Part shown: in pieces, positions 16,170 to 25,690 of the stretch
How positions within the stretch are numbered: position 1 is the first letter of the stretch
Layout of the letters: each line of letters begins with the position of its first letter
Assembly: GCA_017557425.1 (NCBI GenBank)
Contig: JAFYYU010000018.1
Coordinates: 1 to 64,000, forward strand
Reading direction: 5' to 3'
Length of the DNA: 64,000 nucleotides
Source of the DNA: Muribaculaceae bacterium
GTDB lineage: Bacteria > Bacteroidota > Bacteroidia > Bacteroidales > Muribaculaceae
Position numbers and translations under genes: made by a program
The notes under the pieces: generated by a model
What the model was told of the DNA's origin: nothing
The model's database searches: none
Seen by the model: the letters and a program-made list of their open reading frames with translations, nothing else

Positions 16170-16397
16170 ATGGACAATAACGCATTTAATATTTTTGTTT
16201 GGGGAAAGAAAAAAGTTGGAATGATTAAGCTCTGTGATGGACAGACTCCAAACTCAAAAGGTGAAATTATCTCCTTTGAGACACAACTAGCCATTGTGTC
16301 TCATTATCTTCAAAACAAAGGCACAATATATGAGACCACATACAGGGCAATCTCATTGAAAATCATTCAATATTGGTCAAAAAAACTGCCCAGATGA
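16170..16397 (+). CDS. Small protein of unknown function, 75 aa
   Basis: The protein begins MDNNAFNIFVWGKKKVGMIK and is mixed polar and hydrophobic, basic overall, with no signal peptide or membrane helix. Support for a real gene is its own consensus promoter and AT-rich codon use like the next gene. I recognise no family. It lies 52 bases before the nuclease-helicase gene, which has its own promoter, and may be a regulator, antitoxin or accessory factor of it; that is inference from position only. Confidence 0.45.
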   Translation: MDNNAFNIFVWGKKKVGMIKLCDGQTPNSKGEIISFETQLAIVSHYLQNKGTIYETTYRAISLKIIQYWSKKLPR

Positions 16398-16417
16398 TGT
16401 TCCTAAGCTCCTTTTTA

Positions 16418-16425
16418 TTATCTTT
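16418..16425 (+). promoter_or_regulatory. Promoter of the nuclease-helicase gene (-7 TATCTTTG)
   Basis: TATCTTTG lies 24 bases before the ATG at 16450. No clear TTTG stands 20 bases upstream. Confidence 0.6.
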
Positions 16426-16449
16426 GCAACCATTGAATAATCAGACGAC

Positions 16450-18549
16450 ATGATTAACCGTTTTTTCTATAAAGATTCAATTCCTGTTTTCGCTTCATCT
16501 GATATTGATACAATCTTTGGTAAAATTGCCAAAAATGATGAAGGTGACAGCGTGAGTGAACAAAAATTTGCGTGGTCTGAAGAAATTGAGGCCATGCAGA
16601 AGGTAATTGAACCTTGGAAAGACGAAAATGGCGAAGTGATTTTTGAATATTCAATACCTCGCCTTGGTAAAAGAATAGATGTTGTTCTCTTGCTGCGTGG
16701 TATCATTTTCGTTATTGAATTCAAAGCAGGACAAGACGAGTATCTACAATCCGATATGGAGCAGGTTATGGATTATGCGCTTGATTTGAAAAATTTTCAT
16801 TTAGCCAGTCATCACCGAACTATCGTTCCAATTCTTGTCGCTACTGAAGCGAAAGAGAGTAGTGAGAAATTATTCTTTTCGGTTTATGATGACAGCATCT
16901 ATAACCCGCTTCTTACCAATTCTGAACATTTAAGGGATTTAATTCAACGTATTATTGACAAAGAGAAGGCAAAACCATCATCTATTGATGATTTTAAGGA
17001 TTGGGCAATCAGTAGATATTCGCCGACACCAACAATTATTGAAGCCGCGAGCGCTTTGTATCTAAACCATTCGGTTGAGGATATAACACGTCACGAAGCA
17101 GGAGGAGAAGCATTAGCTAATACGACAGCTTTTGTTCTTGACATCATAAATAAAAGTAAGGAGAATAAAGAGAAAAGTATTTGTTTTGTAACTGGTGTTC
17201 CAGGTGCTGGCAAAACGCTCGTAGGCCTCAATGTTGCCATCCAGCAGTCCATTCTTGCTGAGAATTCACCTGAAGACGAACGAAACCTTGCCGTTTATCT
17301 CTCTGGGAATGGGCCTCTAGTAAAAGTATTGACCGAGGCTTTAGCAAGAGATAAACAAGAACGAGACCGTGCGAAAGGCAATAAATCAAACATTACTGAT
17401 GCAAGACGTGCAGTTTCGCAGTTCATACAAATAATTCATCGTTATAGAGCTAATATGTTGGGTAAAATCAAATTGCCGATTGAGAACGGGAAATTGGAGA
17501 TTGACCCCAACAAATCTATAGCACATAAAACCGCAGGGCATGGCGAAGTTGAGCATGTTGCTATCTTTGACGAGGCACAACGTTCATGGGATTTAGAACA
17601 TCTAGCAGGATGGTTGACAAAAGGCGGCAGTCGAGGTGGCATGAAAAAAGTGCCGAATTTTCCAATGTCCGAAGCAGAATTTTTAATATGGTCACTTGAT
17701 CTACGTAAGGATTGGGCCGTTATTGTATGCCTTGTCGGTGGTGGTCAAGAAATCAATACTGGTGAAGCAGGAATTGGAGAATGGATTAGAGCCGTCAACG
17801 AGACTTTCCCTGATTGGAAAGTATATATTTCAAAACATCTTACTGATAGAGAATACGCTGAAGGCAATGTTGCATCACTTATAGGAAATAATAAGAATGC
17901 AAAACAAGTGGATGAACTACACCTTGCAGTCACTATGCGCTCATTCCGAGCAGAAAGTTTATCAAAATTTGTGCATAGTGTTTTGGATAGAGATATAACC
18001 CAAGCCAGGCTTTTATATCAAAGTATTAAAGAAAATTATCCATTAGTTTTAACAAGGGATATAAAAAAAGCTAAGCAGTGGCTTAAAGAAAAAGCACGCG
18101 GCTCAGAAAGATATGGTTTAGTCGTGTCGTCTCAAGCCTATCGATTGAAACCGCTAGCTATTGATGTGCGATTACAACCTGATGTTGTGAATTGGTTTCT
18201 TGCAGACAAAAAAGATGTGCGTTCATCTCTTTTCCTAGAAGATGCAGCAACAGAATTTGACATTCAAGGTTTAGAACTTGATTGGACTTGCCTAGTTTGG
18301 GATGGCGATTTTAGATACACTCAAAACGGATGGGACCATAATGCCTTTAAGGGCTGTAAATGGCAAAAGATAAGAAAAGCCGAATCTCAGTCATATCAAC
18401 TTAATGCATATCGAGTACTGATGACACGTGCACGACAAGGTATGATTATTTGTGTTCCAGAGGGTAATCCAAAAGATCATACTCGCCTCCCTGAATTCTA
18501 CGATGAAACCTACAAATATCTGAAAACTATAGGTTTAGAAGAAATATAG
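16450..18549 (+). CDS. DUF2075 helicase with N-terminal nuclease-like domain, candidate defence protein
   Basis: The N-terminal ~150 residues carry a PD-(D/E)XK-like signature: RIDVVLLL with Asp77, then IIFVIEFKAG with Glu90 and Lys92. The helicase part starts near residue 240, with Walker A GVPGAGKT (249-256), Walker B VAIFDEAQ (370-377), a SHRAES-like MRSFRAE segment and a C-terminal YRVLMTRARQGM motif that is typical of superfamily 1 and of the DUF2075/Schlafen-type group. A nuclease fused to a helicase is a common plan for anti-phage proteins, but this gene is not matched here to a named system. The gene is strikingly AT-rich next to mfd, so it was probably acquired horizontally. It is preceded by a 75-aa unknown protein. 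Confidence 0.75.
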   Translation: MINRFFYKDSIPVFASSDIDTIFGKIAKNDEGDSVSEQKFAWSEEIEAMQKVIEPWKDENGEVIFEYSIPRLGKRIDVVLLLRGIIFVIEFKAGQDEYLQSDMEQVMDYALDLKNFHLASHHRTIVPILVATEAKESSEKLFFSVYDDSIYNPLLTNSEHLRDLIQRIIDKEKAKPSSIDDFKDWAISRYSPTPTIIEAASALYLNHSVEDITRHEAGGEALANTTAFVLDIINKSKENKEKSICFVTGVPGAGKTLVGLNVAIQQSILAENSPEDERNLAVYLSGNGPLVKVLTEALARDKQERDRAKGNKSNITDARRAVSQFIQIIHRYRANMLGKIKLPIENGKLEIDPNKSIAHKTAGHGEVEHVAIFDEAQRSWDLEHLAGWLTKGGSRGGMKKVPNFPMSEAEFLIWSLDLRKDWAVIVCLVGGGQEINTGEAGIGEWIRAVNETFPDWKVYISKHLTDREYAEGNVASLIGNNKNAKQVDELHLAVTMRSFRAESLSKFVHSVLDRDITQARLLYQSIKENYPLVLTRDIKKAKQWLKEKARGSERYGLVVSSQAYRLKPLAIDVRLQPDVVNWFLADKKDVRSSLFLEDAATEFDIQGLELDWTCLVWDGDFRYTQNGWDHNAFKGCKWQKIRKAESQSYQLNAYRVLMTRARQGMIICVPEGNPKDHTRLPEFYDETYKYLKTIGLEEI

Positions 18550-18677
18550 TTTTTCAAGTTGTTGTCTTGGTTGTTTGAAATAATACGAGCTATAGCTCGC
18601 AATACGGGACACAGAAGAATAGAAACAATAGATTTTAATAGATGCTATAGATAGTTGTTTGTAGAGAATGATTGGTC

Positions 18678-21600
18678 ATGGAGATTAGGGAGTTGTGTGA
18701 GGTGTTTAACCGCCGGGGGCGGTTGACGGCGGTCAGGAAACTGATCGACGGCGACGGCAATGCGGTGATTGACGGGCTGGCGGGGTCGAGTGCGGCGTTG
18801 CTGTTTTCGCAGTTGCCGCAGCGTTCTTGTCCTTATCTGATCGTGGTCAATGACCTTGACGATGCGGGCTACCTTTACAACGACCTGTGCCAATTGGCAG
18901 GGGACAAGCAGGTGCTGATTTTCCCGTCGGGCTACAAACGCGACATCAAATACGGCCAAATCGATGCTCCCAACGAAATTTTGCGCACTGAGGTGCTGAA
19001 CCGCTGGTATGACGACGCCGAGGTGCGTTGGGTGGTGACCTACCCCGAGGCGCTTGCCGAGCGTGTGCGGCGCCGCGAGGACGTGGAGGCGAGCACCGTG
19101 CAGTTGAAGGCCGGCGGCACCGCCGACCTGACCGAGGTGACGGCACGCCTGCGCGAGTTGGGCTTTGTGGCGACCGATTACGTCTATGAGCCCGGCCAAT
19201 ACAGCGTGCGCGGCTCGATCCTTGACGTGTTCAGCTACAGCAACGAGTTGCCCTACCGCATCGACTTTTGGGGCGACGACATCGACTCGATACGCACCTT
19301 TAACGTGGAGACGCAGCTGAGCGAGGAGCGCCTGGAGCAGGTGAGCATCCTGAACAACAGCCCAAGTGGCGGCGGGCGTGAGGACAACGTGTCGCTGCTG
19401 GACTACATCGGCGACGACACCGTCGTGCTGTGCCGCAGCGAGCACTGGCTGACGACGCGCATCGGCGAGATTGCCAAGGAAGGTATGTCGGCCAGCGCCC
19501 TCATTGCCGACGAGGGCGACACCCAAGCGACCAACAAGGTCGTGGATGCCGACCTGTTCGTCAAGCGGCTGCATGAGCTGAGGCGCATCGCCTTTGTCAA
19601 CGGCGAGGCAGCGCCCGAGCGCGGCGTGAAGCGCTTGTCGCTGCACTGCAAGCCGCAGGGCATCTACCACAAGAATTTTGACCTCATCGGGCAGTCGTTC
19701 ACCGACTTCCTCGCCAAGGGCTACAAGCTGGTCATCCTGAGCGACAGCGCCAAGCAGATTGAGCGATTGCACAACATCTTTGAGGACCGCGGCGACGCCA
19801 TCGCCTTTGAGCCCGTGCTGCGGACGCTGCACGAGGGCTTTGTGGACGATGACCTGAAGCTGTGCGTCTTCACCGACCACCAGATCTTTGACCGTTTCCA
19901 CAAATACAGCCTCAAGAGTGACCGTGCCCGCTCGGGCAAACTGGCCCTGTCGATTAAGGAGCTGAACCAACTCGAGAAAGGCGACTATATCGTGCACGAA
20001 GACCTGGGTGTGGGCAAATTCGGCGGTCTGATACGCACCTCGATGAACGGCACGCCACAGGAGATGATCAAGCTGACCTACCTGAACGGCGACGAGGCAT
20101 ATGTCTCCATCCATTCGCTGCACAAACTCTCGAAATACCGCAGCAAGGAAGGCGAGGCACCCCGACTCAACCGCCTGGGCAGCAACGCGTGGGCACGCAT
20201 CAAGTCGCGCACCAAGAGCCGCCTGAAGGACATCGCGCGCGAACTCATCCGTCTGTATGCCGCGCGCCGCGAGCAGCAGGGCTTTGCCTACACGCCCGAC
20301 GGCTACCTGCAGCAGGAGCTGGAGGCCTCGTTCATCTATGAGGACACGCCCGACCAGTTGACCGCCACACAGGCCGTCAAGGCCGACATGGAGAGCGGCA
20401 AGCCGATGGATAGGCTCATCTGCGGCGACGTGGGCTTCGGCAAGACCGAGATCGCCATCCGCGCCGCCTTCAAAGCCGCCACCGACGGCAAACAGACGGC
20501 CGTGCTCGTGCCGACGACAGTGCTGGCGTTCCAGCACTACCGCACCTTTAAAGAGCGTTTGCAGGACTTCCCCGTGCGTGTGGACTACCTGAGCCGCGCC
20601 CGCAAGCCCAAAGAGGTAAAGCAGCTGCTTGCCGACCTCAAGGAGGGGAAAATCGATATCCTCATCGGCACCCACAAACTCATCGGCAAGACGGTGCAGT
20701 TCCATGACTTGGGATTGCTGGTGGTAGATGAGGAGCAGAAATTCGGCGTTGCCGTCAAGGACAAACTCAAACAGATAAAACTCAACGTGGACACGCTCAC
20801 GATGAGCGCCACGCCCATCCCGCGCACGCTGCAGTTCTCGCTGATGGGCGCCCGCGACCTGAGCACGCTGACCACGCCGCCCGCCAACCGCTACCCCATC
20901 ATGACGACGGTGGGCACGCTGAATGACGACATCGTGGCCGAGGCCATCAATTTTGAGCTATCACGCAACGGCCAGGTCTTCTTTGTCAACCACCGCATCG
21001 AGCAATTGGAGCAGCTGGAGAACATGATCCACCGCGTGGTGCCCGATGCACGCGTAGCCGTGGGCCACGGCCAAATGCCGCCCGAACGGCTGGAGCAGAC
21101 GATCATCGACTTCGGCAACCAGGACTATGACGTGCTGCTCTCGACCACCATCATCGAAAACGGCATCAACATGCCCAACGTCAATACCATCATCATCAAT
21201 AATGCTGACCGCTACGGCCTGAGCGACCTGCACCAGTTGCGCGGACGCGTGGGCAGGAGCAGCCGCAAGGCCTTCTGTTACCTGCTCGTTCCGCCGGGCA
21301 AACCGTTGGCCACCGATGCGCGACGCCGTCTGCAGGCCATCGAGAGCTTCAGTGACCTGGGTGCGGGCATCCAGATTGCCATGCAGGACCTGGACATCCG
21401 CGGCGCGGGCAACCTGCTGGGCGCCGAACAGAGCGGATTTATCGCCGACTTGGGCTATGAGACCTACCAGCGCGTGCTCAAGGAGGCGGTGACAGAGCTA
21501 CGTAACGAGGAGTTCTCGTCAATGTTCGCCGCCAAAGGCGGCGACTACGGAGACAATGAGGACGGGGGCGGCGAATTTGTCACCGACTGTGTTGTCGATA

Positions 21601-22043
21601 CCGACTTGGAGCTGATGTTCCCCGCCAGCTATGTGCCGCAGGAGAACGAGCGCATCACCCTGTATCGCGAACTCGACAACATGGAGACTGATGACCAGGT
21701 CGAGGCCTTTGAGGAGAGGATGGTGGACCGTTTCGGCAAGATTCCCGAGATGGCGAGCGAACTCATCCGCATTGTGCCGCTCAGGCGCACCGCACGCCGC
21801 CTGGGCATTGAGAAACTGGTCATCCGCCAGACACGAATGCACCTGTTCATGGTGGGCGAGGAGAATGTGGCCTATTACCAGTCACCCGCCTTCGGGCGCC
21901 TGCTGAACTACGTGCAGCAGAATCCCAAGCGCTGCGCCCTGAGCCAGAAGAACGGGCGACGAAGCATTATCATCTCAAATATTCCGAGCGTGAGCACGGC
22001 ATTGACGACCTTGCGCACCATCACCCATCTGGAGAGTATTTAG
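18678..22043 (+). CDS. mfd: Transcription-repair coupling factor
   Basis: Mfd removes RNA polymerase stalled at DNA lesions and recruits UvrA. The 1,121-aa protein shows the UvrB-like N-terminal part (SYSNELPYRIDFWGDDIDSI), the polymerase-interaction segment (LEKGDYIVHEDLGVGKFGGL, about residues 430-450) and the RecG-like translocase with Walker A CGDVGFGKTEIA and DEEQ box VVDEEQKFGV. SATPIPRTLQ and the helicase segment ENGINMPNVNTIIINNAD follow. I chose the ATG at 18678; the frame also opens two codons earlier at a TTG (18672). The gene is GC-rich, in sharp contrast to the AT-rich genes just upstream. A strong bidirectional terminator follows. Confidence 0.97.
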   Translation: MEIRELCEVFNRRGRLTAVRKLIDGDGNAVIDGLAGSSAALLFSQLPQRSCPYLIVVNDLDDAGYLYNDLCQLAGDKQVLIFPSGYKRDIKYGQIDAPNEILRTEVLNRWYDDAEVRWVVTYPEALAERVRRREDVEASTVQLKAGGTADLTEVTARLRELGFVATDYVYEPGQYSVRGSILDVFSYSNELPYRIDFWGDDIDSIRTFNVETQLSEERLEQVSILNNSPSGGGREDNVSLLDYIGDDTVVLCRSEHWLTTRIGEIAKEGMSASALIADEGDTQATNKVVDADLFVKRLHELRRIAFVNGEAAPERGVKRLSLHCKPQGIYHKNFDLIGQSFTDFLAKGYKLVILSDSAKQIERLHNIFEDRGDAIAFEPVLRTLHEGFVDDDLKLCVFTDHQIFDRFHKYSLKSDRARSGKLALSIKELNQLEKGDYIVHEDLGVGKFGGLIRTSMNGTPQEMIKLTYLNGDEAYVSIHSLHKLSKYRSKEGEAPRLNRLGSNAWARIKSRTKSRLKDIARELIRLYAARREQQGFAYTPDGYLQQELEASFIYEDTPDQLTATQAVKADMESGKPMDRLICGDVGFGKTEIAIRAAFKAATDGKQTAVLVPTTVLAFQHYRTFKERLQDFPVRVDYLSRARKPKEVKQLLADLKEGKIDILIGTHKLIGKTVQFHDLGLLVVDEEQKFGVAVKDKLKQIKLNVDTLTMSATPIPRTLQFSLMGARDLSTLTTPPANRYPIMTTVGTLNDDIVAEAINFELSRNGQVFFVNHRIEQLEQLENMIHRVVPDARVAVGHGQMPPERLEQTIIDFGNQDYDVLLSTTIIENGINMPNVNTIIINNADRYGLSDLHQLRGRVGRSSRKAFCYLLVPPGKPLATDARRRLQAIESFSDLGAGIQIAMQDLDIRGAGNLLGAEQSGFIADLGYETYQRVLKEAVTELRNEEFSSMFAAKGGDYGDNEDGGGEFVTDCVVDTDLELMFPASYVPQENERITLYRELDNMETDDQVEAFEERMVDRFGKIPEMASELIRIVPLRRTARRLGIEKLVIRQTRMHLFMVGEENVAYYQSPAFGRLLNYVQQNPKRCALSQKNGRRSIIISNIPSVSTALTTLRTITHLESI

Positions 22044-22065
22044 TCTTATAGTCTTTAGAGAATAA

Positions 22066-22102
22066 AAAATGTGCTGCGGGGGTCAACCCTGCAGCACATT
22101 TT
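22066..22102. terminator. Bidirectional terminator between mfd and frdB
   Basis: Perfect 12-bp arms AAAATGTGCTGC and GCAGCACATTTT with a 13-base loop give a T-run after the stem in both directions. It serves the convergent ends of mfd and the fumarate reductase operon. Confidence 0.9.
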
Positions 22103-22122
22103 GTGGGATGTAATGGAAACCG

Positions 22123-22878
22123 TTAGTCGCTGCACTTGGCGCAGACGAACTCGCGGTTCAAGCGAGCGATGTTGCTCAGCTTGATGTTCTTGGGGCACTC
22201 GGCGGCACAGGCACCGGTGTTGGTGCAGTTACCGAAGCCCAGCTCGTCCATCTTGGCCAGCATGGCCTTCACGCGGCGCTTGGCCTCGGCACGGCCCTGA
22301 GGCAGCAATGCGAACTGGCTGACCTTAGCGCTGAGGAACAGCATGGCCGAACCGTTCTTGCAGGCTGCTACACAAGCACCGCAGCCGATGCAGGTAGCGC
22401 TGTCCATGGCCTCGTCGGCGGCCTCCTTGCTGATGGGGATGGCGTTGGCATCCTGGGCACCGCCCGTCTGGAAGCTCACATAACCGCCAGCCTGCTGAAT
22501 CTGGTCAAAGGCGTTGCGGTTCACCATCAAGTCCTTAATTACGGGGAAAGCAGCACTGCGCCAGGGCTCCACAGTGATGGTGTCGCCATCTTTGAAGCGG
22601 CGCATGTAGAGCTGGCAGGTGGTAGCACCCGTGGCGGGGCCGTGGGGGTGACCATTGACATAGAGCGAGCACATGCCGCAGATACCCTCGCGGCAGTCGT
22701 GGTCGAAGGTCACGGGCTCCTCACCCTTCTCGATGAGTTGCTCGTTGAGGATATCCATCATCTCGAGGAACGAGGTGTCGGTGGGGATATCGTGCATCTC
22801 GTAGGTCTCAAAGCGGCCTTCGGCATGAGCGTTGGCCTGACGCCAAACCTTAAGTTTGAAACTTATACTTGTATCCAT
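22123..22878 (-). CDS. frdB: Fumarate reductase/succinate dehydrogenase iron-sulfur subunit
   Basis: This electron-transfer subunit links the membrane cytochrome to the flavoprotein. At 251 aa it shows the 2Fe-2S ligands in [11 protein letters not shown] plus TTCQL, the 4Fe-4S motif [11 protein letters not shown], and the last cluster around [12 protein letters not shown]. It is the third gene of the C-A-B operon, 28 bases after frdA, and ends before a strong terminator. In Bacteroidales the B-type complex mainly reduces fumarate with menaquinol, giving succinate. Whether it is called sdhB or frdB is convention. Confidence 0.95.
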   Translation of the reverse strand: MDTSISFKLKVWRQANAHAEGRFETYEMHDIPTDTSFLEMMDILNEQLIEKGEEPVTFDHDCREGICGMCSLYVNGHPHGPATGATTCQLYMRRFKDGDTITVEPWRSAAFPVIKDLMVNRNAFDQIQQAGGYVSFQTGGAQDANAIPISKEAADEAMDSATCIGCGACVAACKNGSAMLFLSAKVSQFALLPQGRAEAKRRVKAMLAKMDELGFGNCTNTGACAAECPKNIKLSNIARLNREFVCAKCSD

Positions 22879-22906
22879 TGTATTCGATGAATTTTAATGT
22901 GGTTGA

Positions 22907-24907
22907 TTATGACTTATAGTTACGCGTCTGGACCTTGATGGCCTCGTAGTGGAGCGGCTCCTTGATGAGCGTGGGAGCGGTCTCATCGTCACCGTTGTAC
23001 TTCCAGCAAGCGACATAGAAGAAGTTCTCGTCGTCGCGCTTGGCCTCGCCTTCCTCGGTCTGATGCTCCTCGCGGAAGTGGCCACCGCAGCTCTCGTGAC
23101 GGTTCAAAGCGTCATAGGCGATCAGTTCGCCCATGGTGATGAAGTCACGCAGGCGGAATGCCTTGTCCAACTCGACGTTCATGCCCTCTTGGGTGCCGGG
23201 GATGAACAGGTTGGTCTCAAATTCCTTGCGCAGTTCTTTGAGTTTCTGCAATGCGGTCTCGAGGCTCTCCTTGGTGCGTGCCATGCCCACATAGTCCCAC
23301 ATCACGTTACCCAACTCCTTGTGGATGCTGTCCACCGAGCGCTTGCCGTGGATGCTCATCAGGTTGTCGAGATTAGCCTGAACCTTCTTCTCGGCAGCCT
23401 CAAACTCAGGCGTGTCGGTCGAGAAGTGAGGCACGGTAATCTGGTCGCTCAGGTAGTTCTGGATGGTGTAAGGCAACACGAAGTAACCGTCGGCCAGACC
23501 CTGCATCAGCGCCGAAGCACCGAGGCGGTTTGCGCCGTGGTCGCTGAAGTTGCACTCACCGATGGCGAACAGACCCTTGATGCTGGTCTGCAACTCATAG
23601 TCAACCCAGATGCCGCCCATGGTGTAGTGGATGGCGGGATAGATCATCATGGGATTGTAGTACTTCACGCCGTTGATCTCGTTGGCAAGCTCGCCGGGAT
23701 TCACGTCGGTGATTTCCTCATACATGTCGAAGAGGTTGCCGTAGCGCTGACGAATCACGTCGATGCCCAGGCGATTGATGGCCTCGCTGAAGTCAAGGAA
23801 CACGGCCTTACCGGTGTTGTTCACGCCGAAGCCCTTGTCGCAGCGCTCCTTGGCGGCGCGGCTGGCCACGTCGCGGGGCACGAGGTTACCGAAGGCGGGA
23901 TAGCGGCGCTCCAGGTAGTAGTCGCGGTTCTCCTCGGGGATATCGCTGCCCTTGATTTGTCCGGCCTGCAGCTTCTTGGCGTCCTCGATGTCTTTGGGTA
24001 CCCAGATGCGGCCGTCGTTACGCAGTGACTCACTCATCAGCGTCAGCTTGGACTGCTTGTCACCGTGCACGGGGATGCAAGTGGGGTGAATCTGCACGTA
24101 GGCGGGATTAGCGAAGTAAGCACCGTGGCGATAGCAAGCCATAGCAGCCGAGCAGTTGCAGCCCATAGCGTTGGTGCTCAGGAAGTAGGTGTTGCCGTAA
24201 CCACCGGTGGCGATAACCACAGCATGAGCGGCAAAGCGCTCGAGCTTACCGGTCACGAGGTTCTTGGCGATGATACCGCGTGCACGTCCGTCGATGATGA
24301 CCACGTCGTGCATCTCATAGCGGTTGTAGCTCTTTACCTTGCCGGCATGGATCATGCGGTTGAGGCTTGAATAAGCACCCAGCAGCAGCTGCTGACCGGT
24401 CTGACCCTTGGCGTAGAAGGTACGGCTCACCTGAGCGCCACCAAACGAGCGGTTGGCCAGCAGGCCGCCGTACTCGCGTGCGAAGGGAACGCCCTGTGCC
24501 ACGCACTGGTCGATGATGTTGTTCGATACCTCGGCCAGGCGGTAAACGTTGGCCTCGCGGGCACGGTAGTCACCACCCTTGACGGTGTCGTAGAACAGGC
24601 GGTAAACCGAGTCACCGTCGTTCTGGTAGTTCTTGGCTGCGTTGATACCACCCTGAGCGGCGATCGAGTGAGCGCGGCGGGGTGAATCCTGGATGCAGAA
24701 GTTCAATACGTTGAATCCCATCTCGCCCAGCGTGGCGGCTGCCGACGCACCAGCCAGACCGGTACCCACGACGATGATGTCGAGGCGGCGCTTGTTGGCG
24801 GGGTTGACGAGTTTCTGATGGGCTTTATAGTTGGTCCATTTCTCAGCGATGGGTCCCTCGGGAATCTTGGAATCGATGGGCTGAGCGTTGATCTTAGTTT
24901 CTTCCAT
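22907..24907 (-). CDS. frdA: Fumarate reductase/succinate dehydrogenase flavoprotein subunit
   Basis: The catalytic subunit carries covalent FAD and interconverts fumarate and succinate. The FAD-binding start is [21 protein letters not shown] (about residues 44-64). [15 protein letters not shown] holds the likely flavin-linking histidine, and HPTCIPVHG and the substrate-side [14 protein letters not shown] are present. Length (666 aa) fits the B-type family of Bacteroidetes and epsilon-proteobacteria. The gene lies 36 bases after frdC and 28 before frdB. With the CoA transferase at 8021 it forms part of a succinate and propionate fermentation route. Confidence 0.96.
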   Translation of the reverse strand: MEETKINAQPIDSKIPEGPIAEKWTNYKAHQKLVNPANKRRLDIIVVGTGLAGASAAATLGEMGFNVLNFCIQDSPRRAHSIAAQGGINAAKNYQNDGDSVYRLFYDTVKGGDYRAREANVYRLAEVSNNIIDQCVAQGVPFAREYGGLLANRSFGGAQVSRTFYAKGQTGQQLLLGAYSSLNRMIHAGKVKSYNRYEMHDVVIIDGRARGIIAKNLVTGKLERFAAHAVVIATGGYGNTYFLSTNAMGCNCSAAMACYRHGAYFANPAYVQIHPTCIPVHGDKQSKLTLMSESLRNDGRIWVPKDIEDAKKLQAGQIKGSDIPEENRDYYLERRYPAFGNLVPRDVASRAAKERCDKGFGVNNTGKAVFLDFSEAINRLGIDVIRQRYGNLFDMYEEITDVNPGELANEINGVKYYNPMMIYPAIHYTMGGIWVDYELQTSIKGLFAIGECNFSDHGANRLGASALMQGLADGYFVLPYTIQNYLSDQITVPHFSTDTPEFEAAEKKVQANLDNLMSIHGKRSVDSIHKELGNVMWDYVGMARTKESLETALQKLKELRKEFETNLFIPGTQEGMNVELDKAFRLRDFITMGELIAYDALNRHESCGGHFREEHQTEEGEAKRDDENFFYVACWKYNGDDETAPTLIKEPLHYEAIKVQTRNYKS

Positions 24908-24943
24908 TTGTGTTACAAATTTTAAAGGGTTAATACTCAGCGA

Positions 24944-25600
24944 TTAGAGGGCAAAGAACCAGGTAAAGTAGCAAGCCTCTACAGCAAACAGGATAAACAC
25001 GATGCTAGCCCACCACTTGGAGATGCACTGCCAGCGGGGAATCCACTTGTCATTGGCAGTACCCAGGGTCTGGAAAGCGCTCCAGAAACCGTGGCTGATG
25101 TGGAACCACAGGGCGGCAAAGCCGATCAGGTAAACGGGCAGTACCCACAAGTGGCTGAAGGTAGCCTGCAGATACCACTTGCCGTTCATCACATGGTCAC
25201 CCATGAGTTCGGGCAACTGCATCTTGGCCCAGAACTGCACGAGGTGGAGAACCATAAAGCACAGCACGATGAGACCCAGCACAAGCATGTTCTGGGAAGC
25301 CCATTCAACCTCCTTGGGCTTAGTAGTCACGGCATAACGGTTGTTGCCGCGTGCCTTGCGGTTCTGCAACGTGAGCCAGAAGGCGTAGATGATGTGAATC
25401 GCAAATCCAGCGGCCAACACGAGGGTACCGGCCACAGCATACCAATTGGCACCGAGGAACTCACAGATGGCGTCATAAGCGTCAAACGAAATGACGGCCA
25501 CCGCGTTCATCAGCGCATGAAAGGTTACGAATAGGACAAGGAAGAGGCCGGTAACCGACATCACCACCTTGCGTCCTACAGATGAATTAGTTAACCACAT
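24944..25600 (-). CDS. frdC: Fumarate reductase/succinate dehydrogenase cytochrome b subunit
   Basis: The 218-aa membrane anchor shows five hydrophobic helices and the histidines expected to bind two hemes (FHALMNAV, AGFAIHIIYAFW, FMVLHLVQFW, FHISHGFW). It passes electrons from menaquinol to FrdB. It opens the C-A-B operon behind a TATCTTTG promoter; the B-type complex needs only this single membrane subunit. Confidence 0.93.
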   Translation of the reverse strand: MWLTNSSVGRKVVMSVTGLFLVLFVTFHALMNAVAVISFDAYDAICEFLGANWYAVAGTLVLAAGFAIHIIYAFWLTLQNRKARGNNRYAVTTKPKEVEWASQNMLVLGLIVLCFMVLHLVQFWAKMQLPELMGDHVMNGKWYLQATFSHLWVLPVYLIGFAALWFHISHGFWSAFQTLGTANDKWIPRWQCISKWWASIVFILFAVEACYFTWFFAL

Positions 25601-25661
25601 AAAATTGTTGATTTTTTAGTTATTAATTGATTGTGAATATGTTATTTTCTACATTATCCTG

Positions 25662-25669
25662 CAAAGATA
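25662..25669 (-). promoter_or_regulatory. Promoter of frdCAB (-7 TATCTTTG)
   Basis: The minus strand reads TATCTTTG, 61 bases before the frdC start, in an otherwise AT-rich gap downstream of queA. Confidence 0.75.
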
Positions 25670-25690
25670 GTAAAAATATTTCAATTATCA

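Noticed and set aside
18645-20705. 686-codon open frame on the minus strand opposite mfd
   Set aside because: It is antisense to a complete mfd, and its Val/Leu/Ala/His-rich protein has no domain sense. It is a by-product of GC-rich codon use.
22949-24028. Long plus-strand frame opposite frdA
   Set aside because: Shadow frame of a clearly conserved flavoprotein gene.
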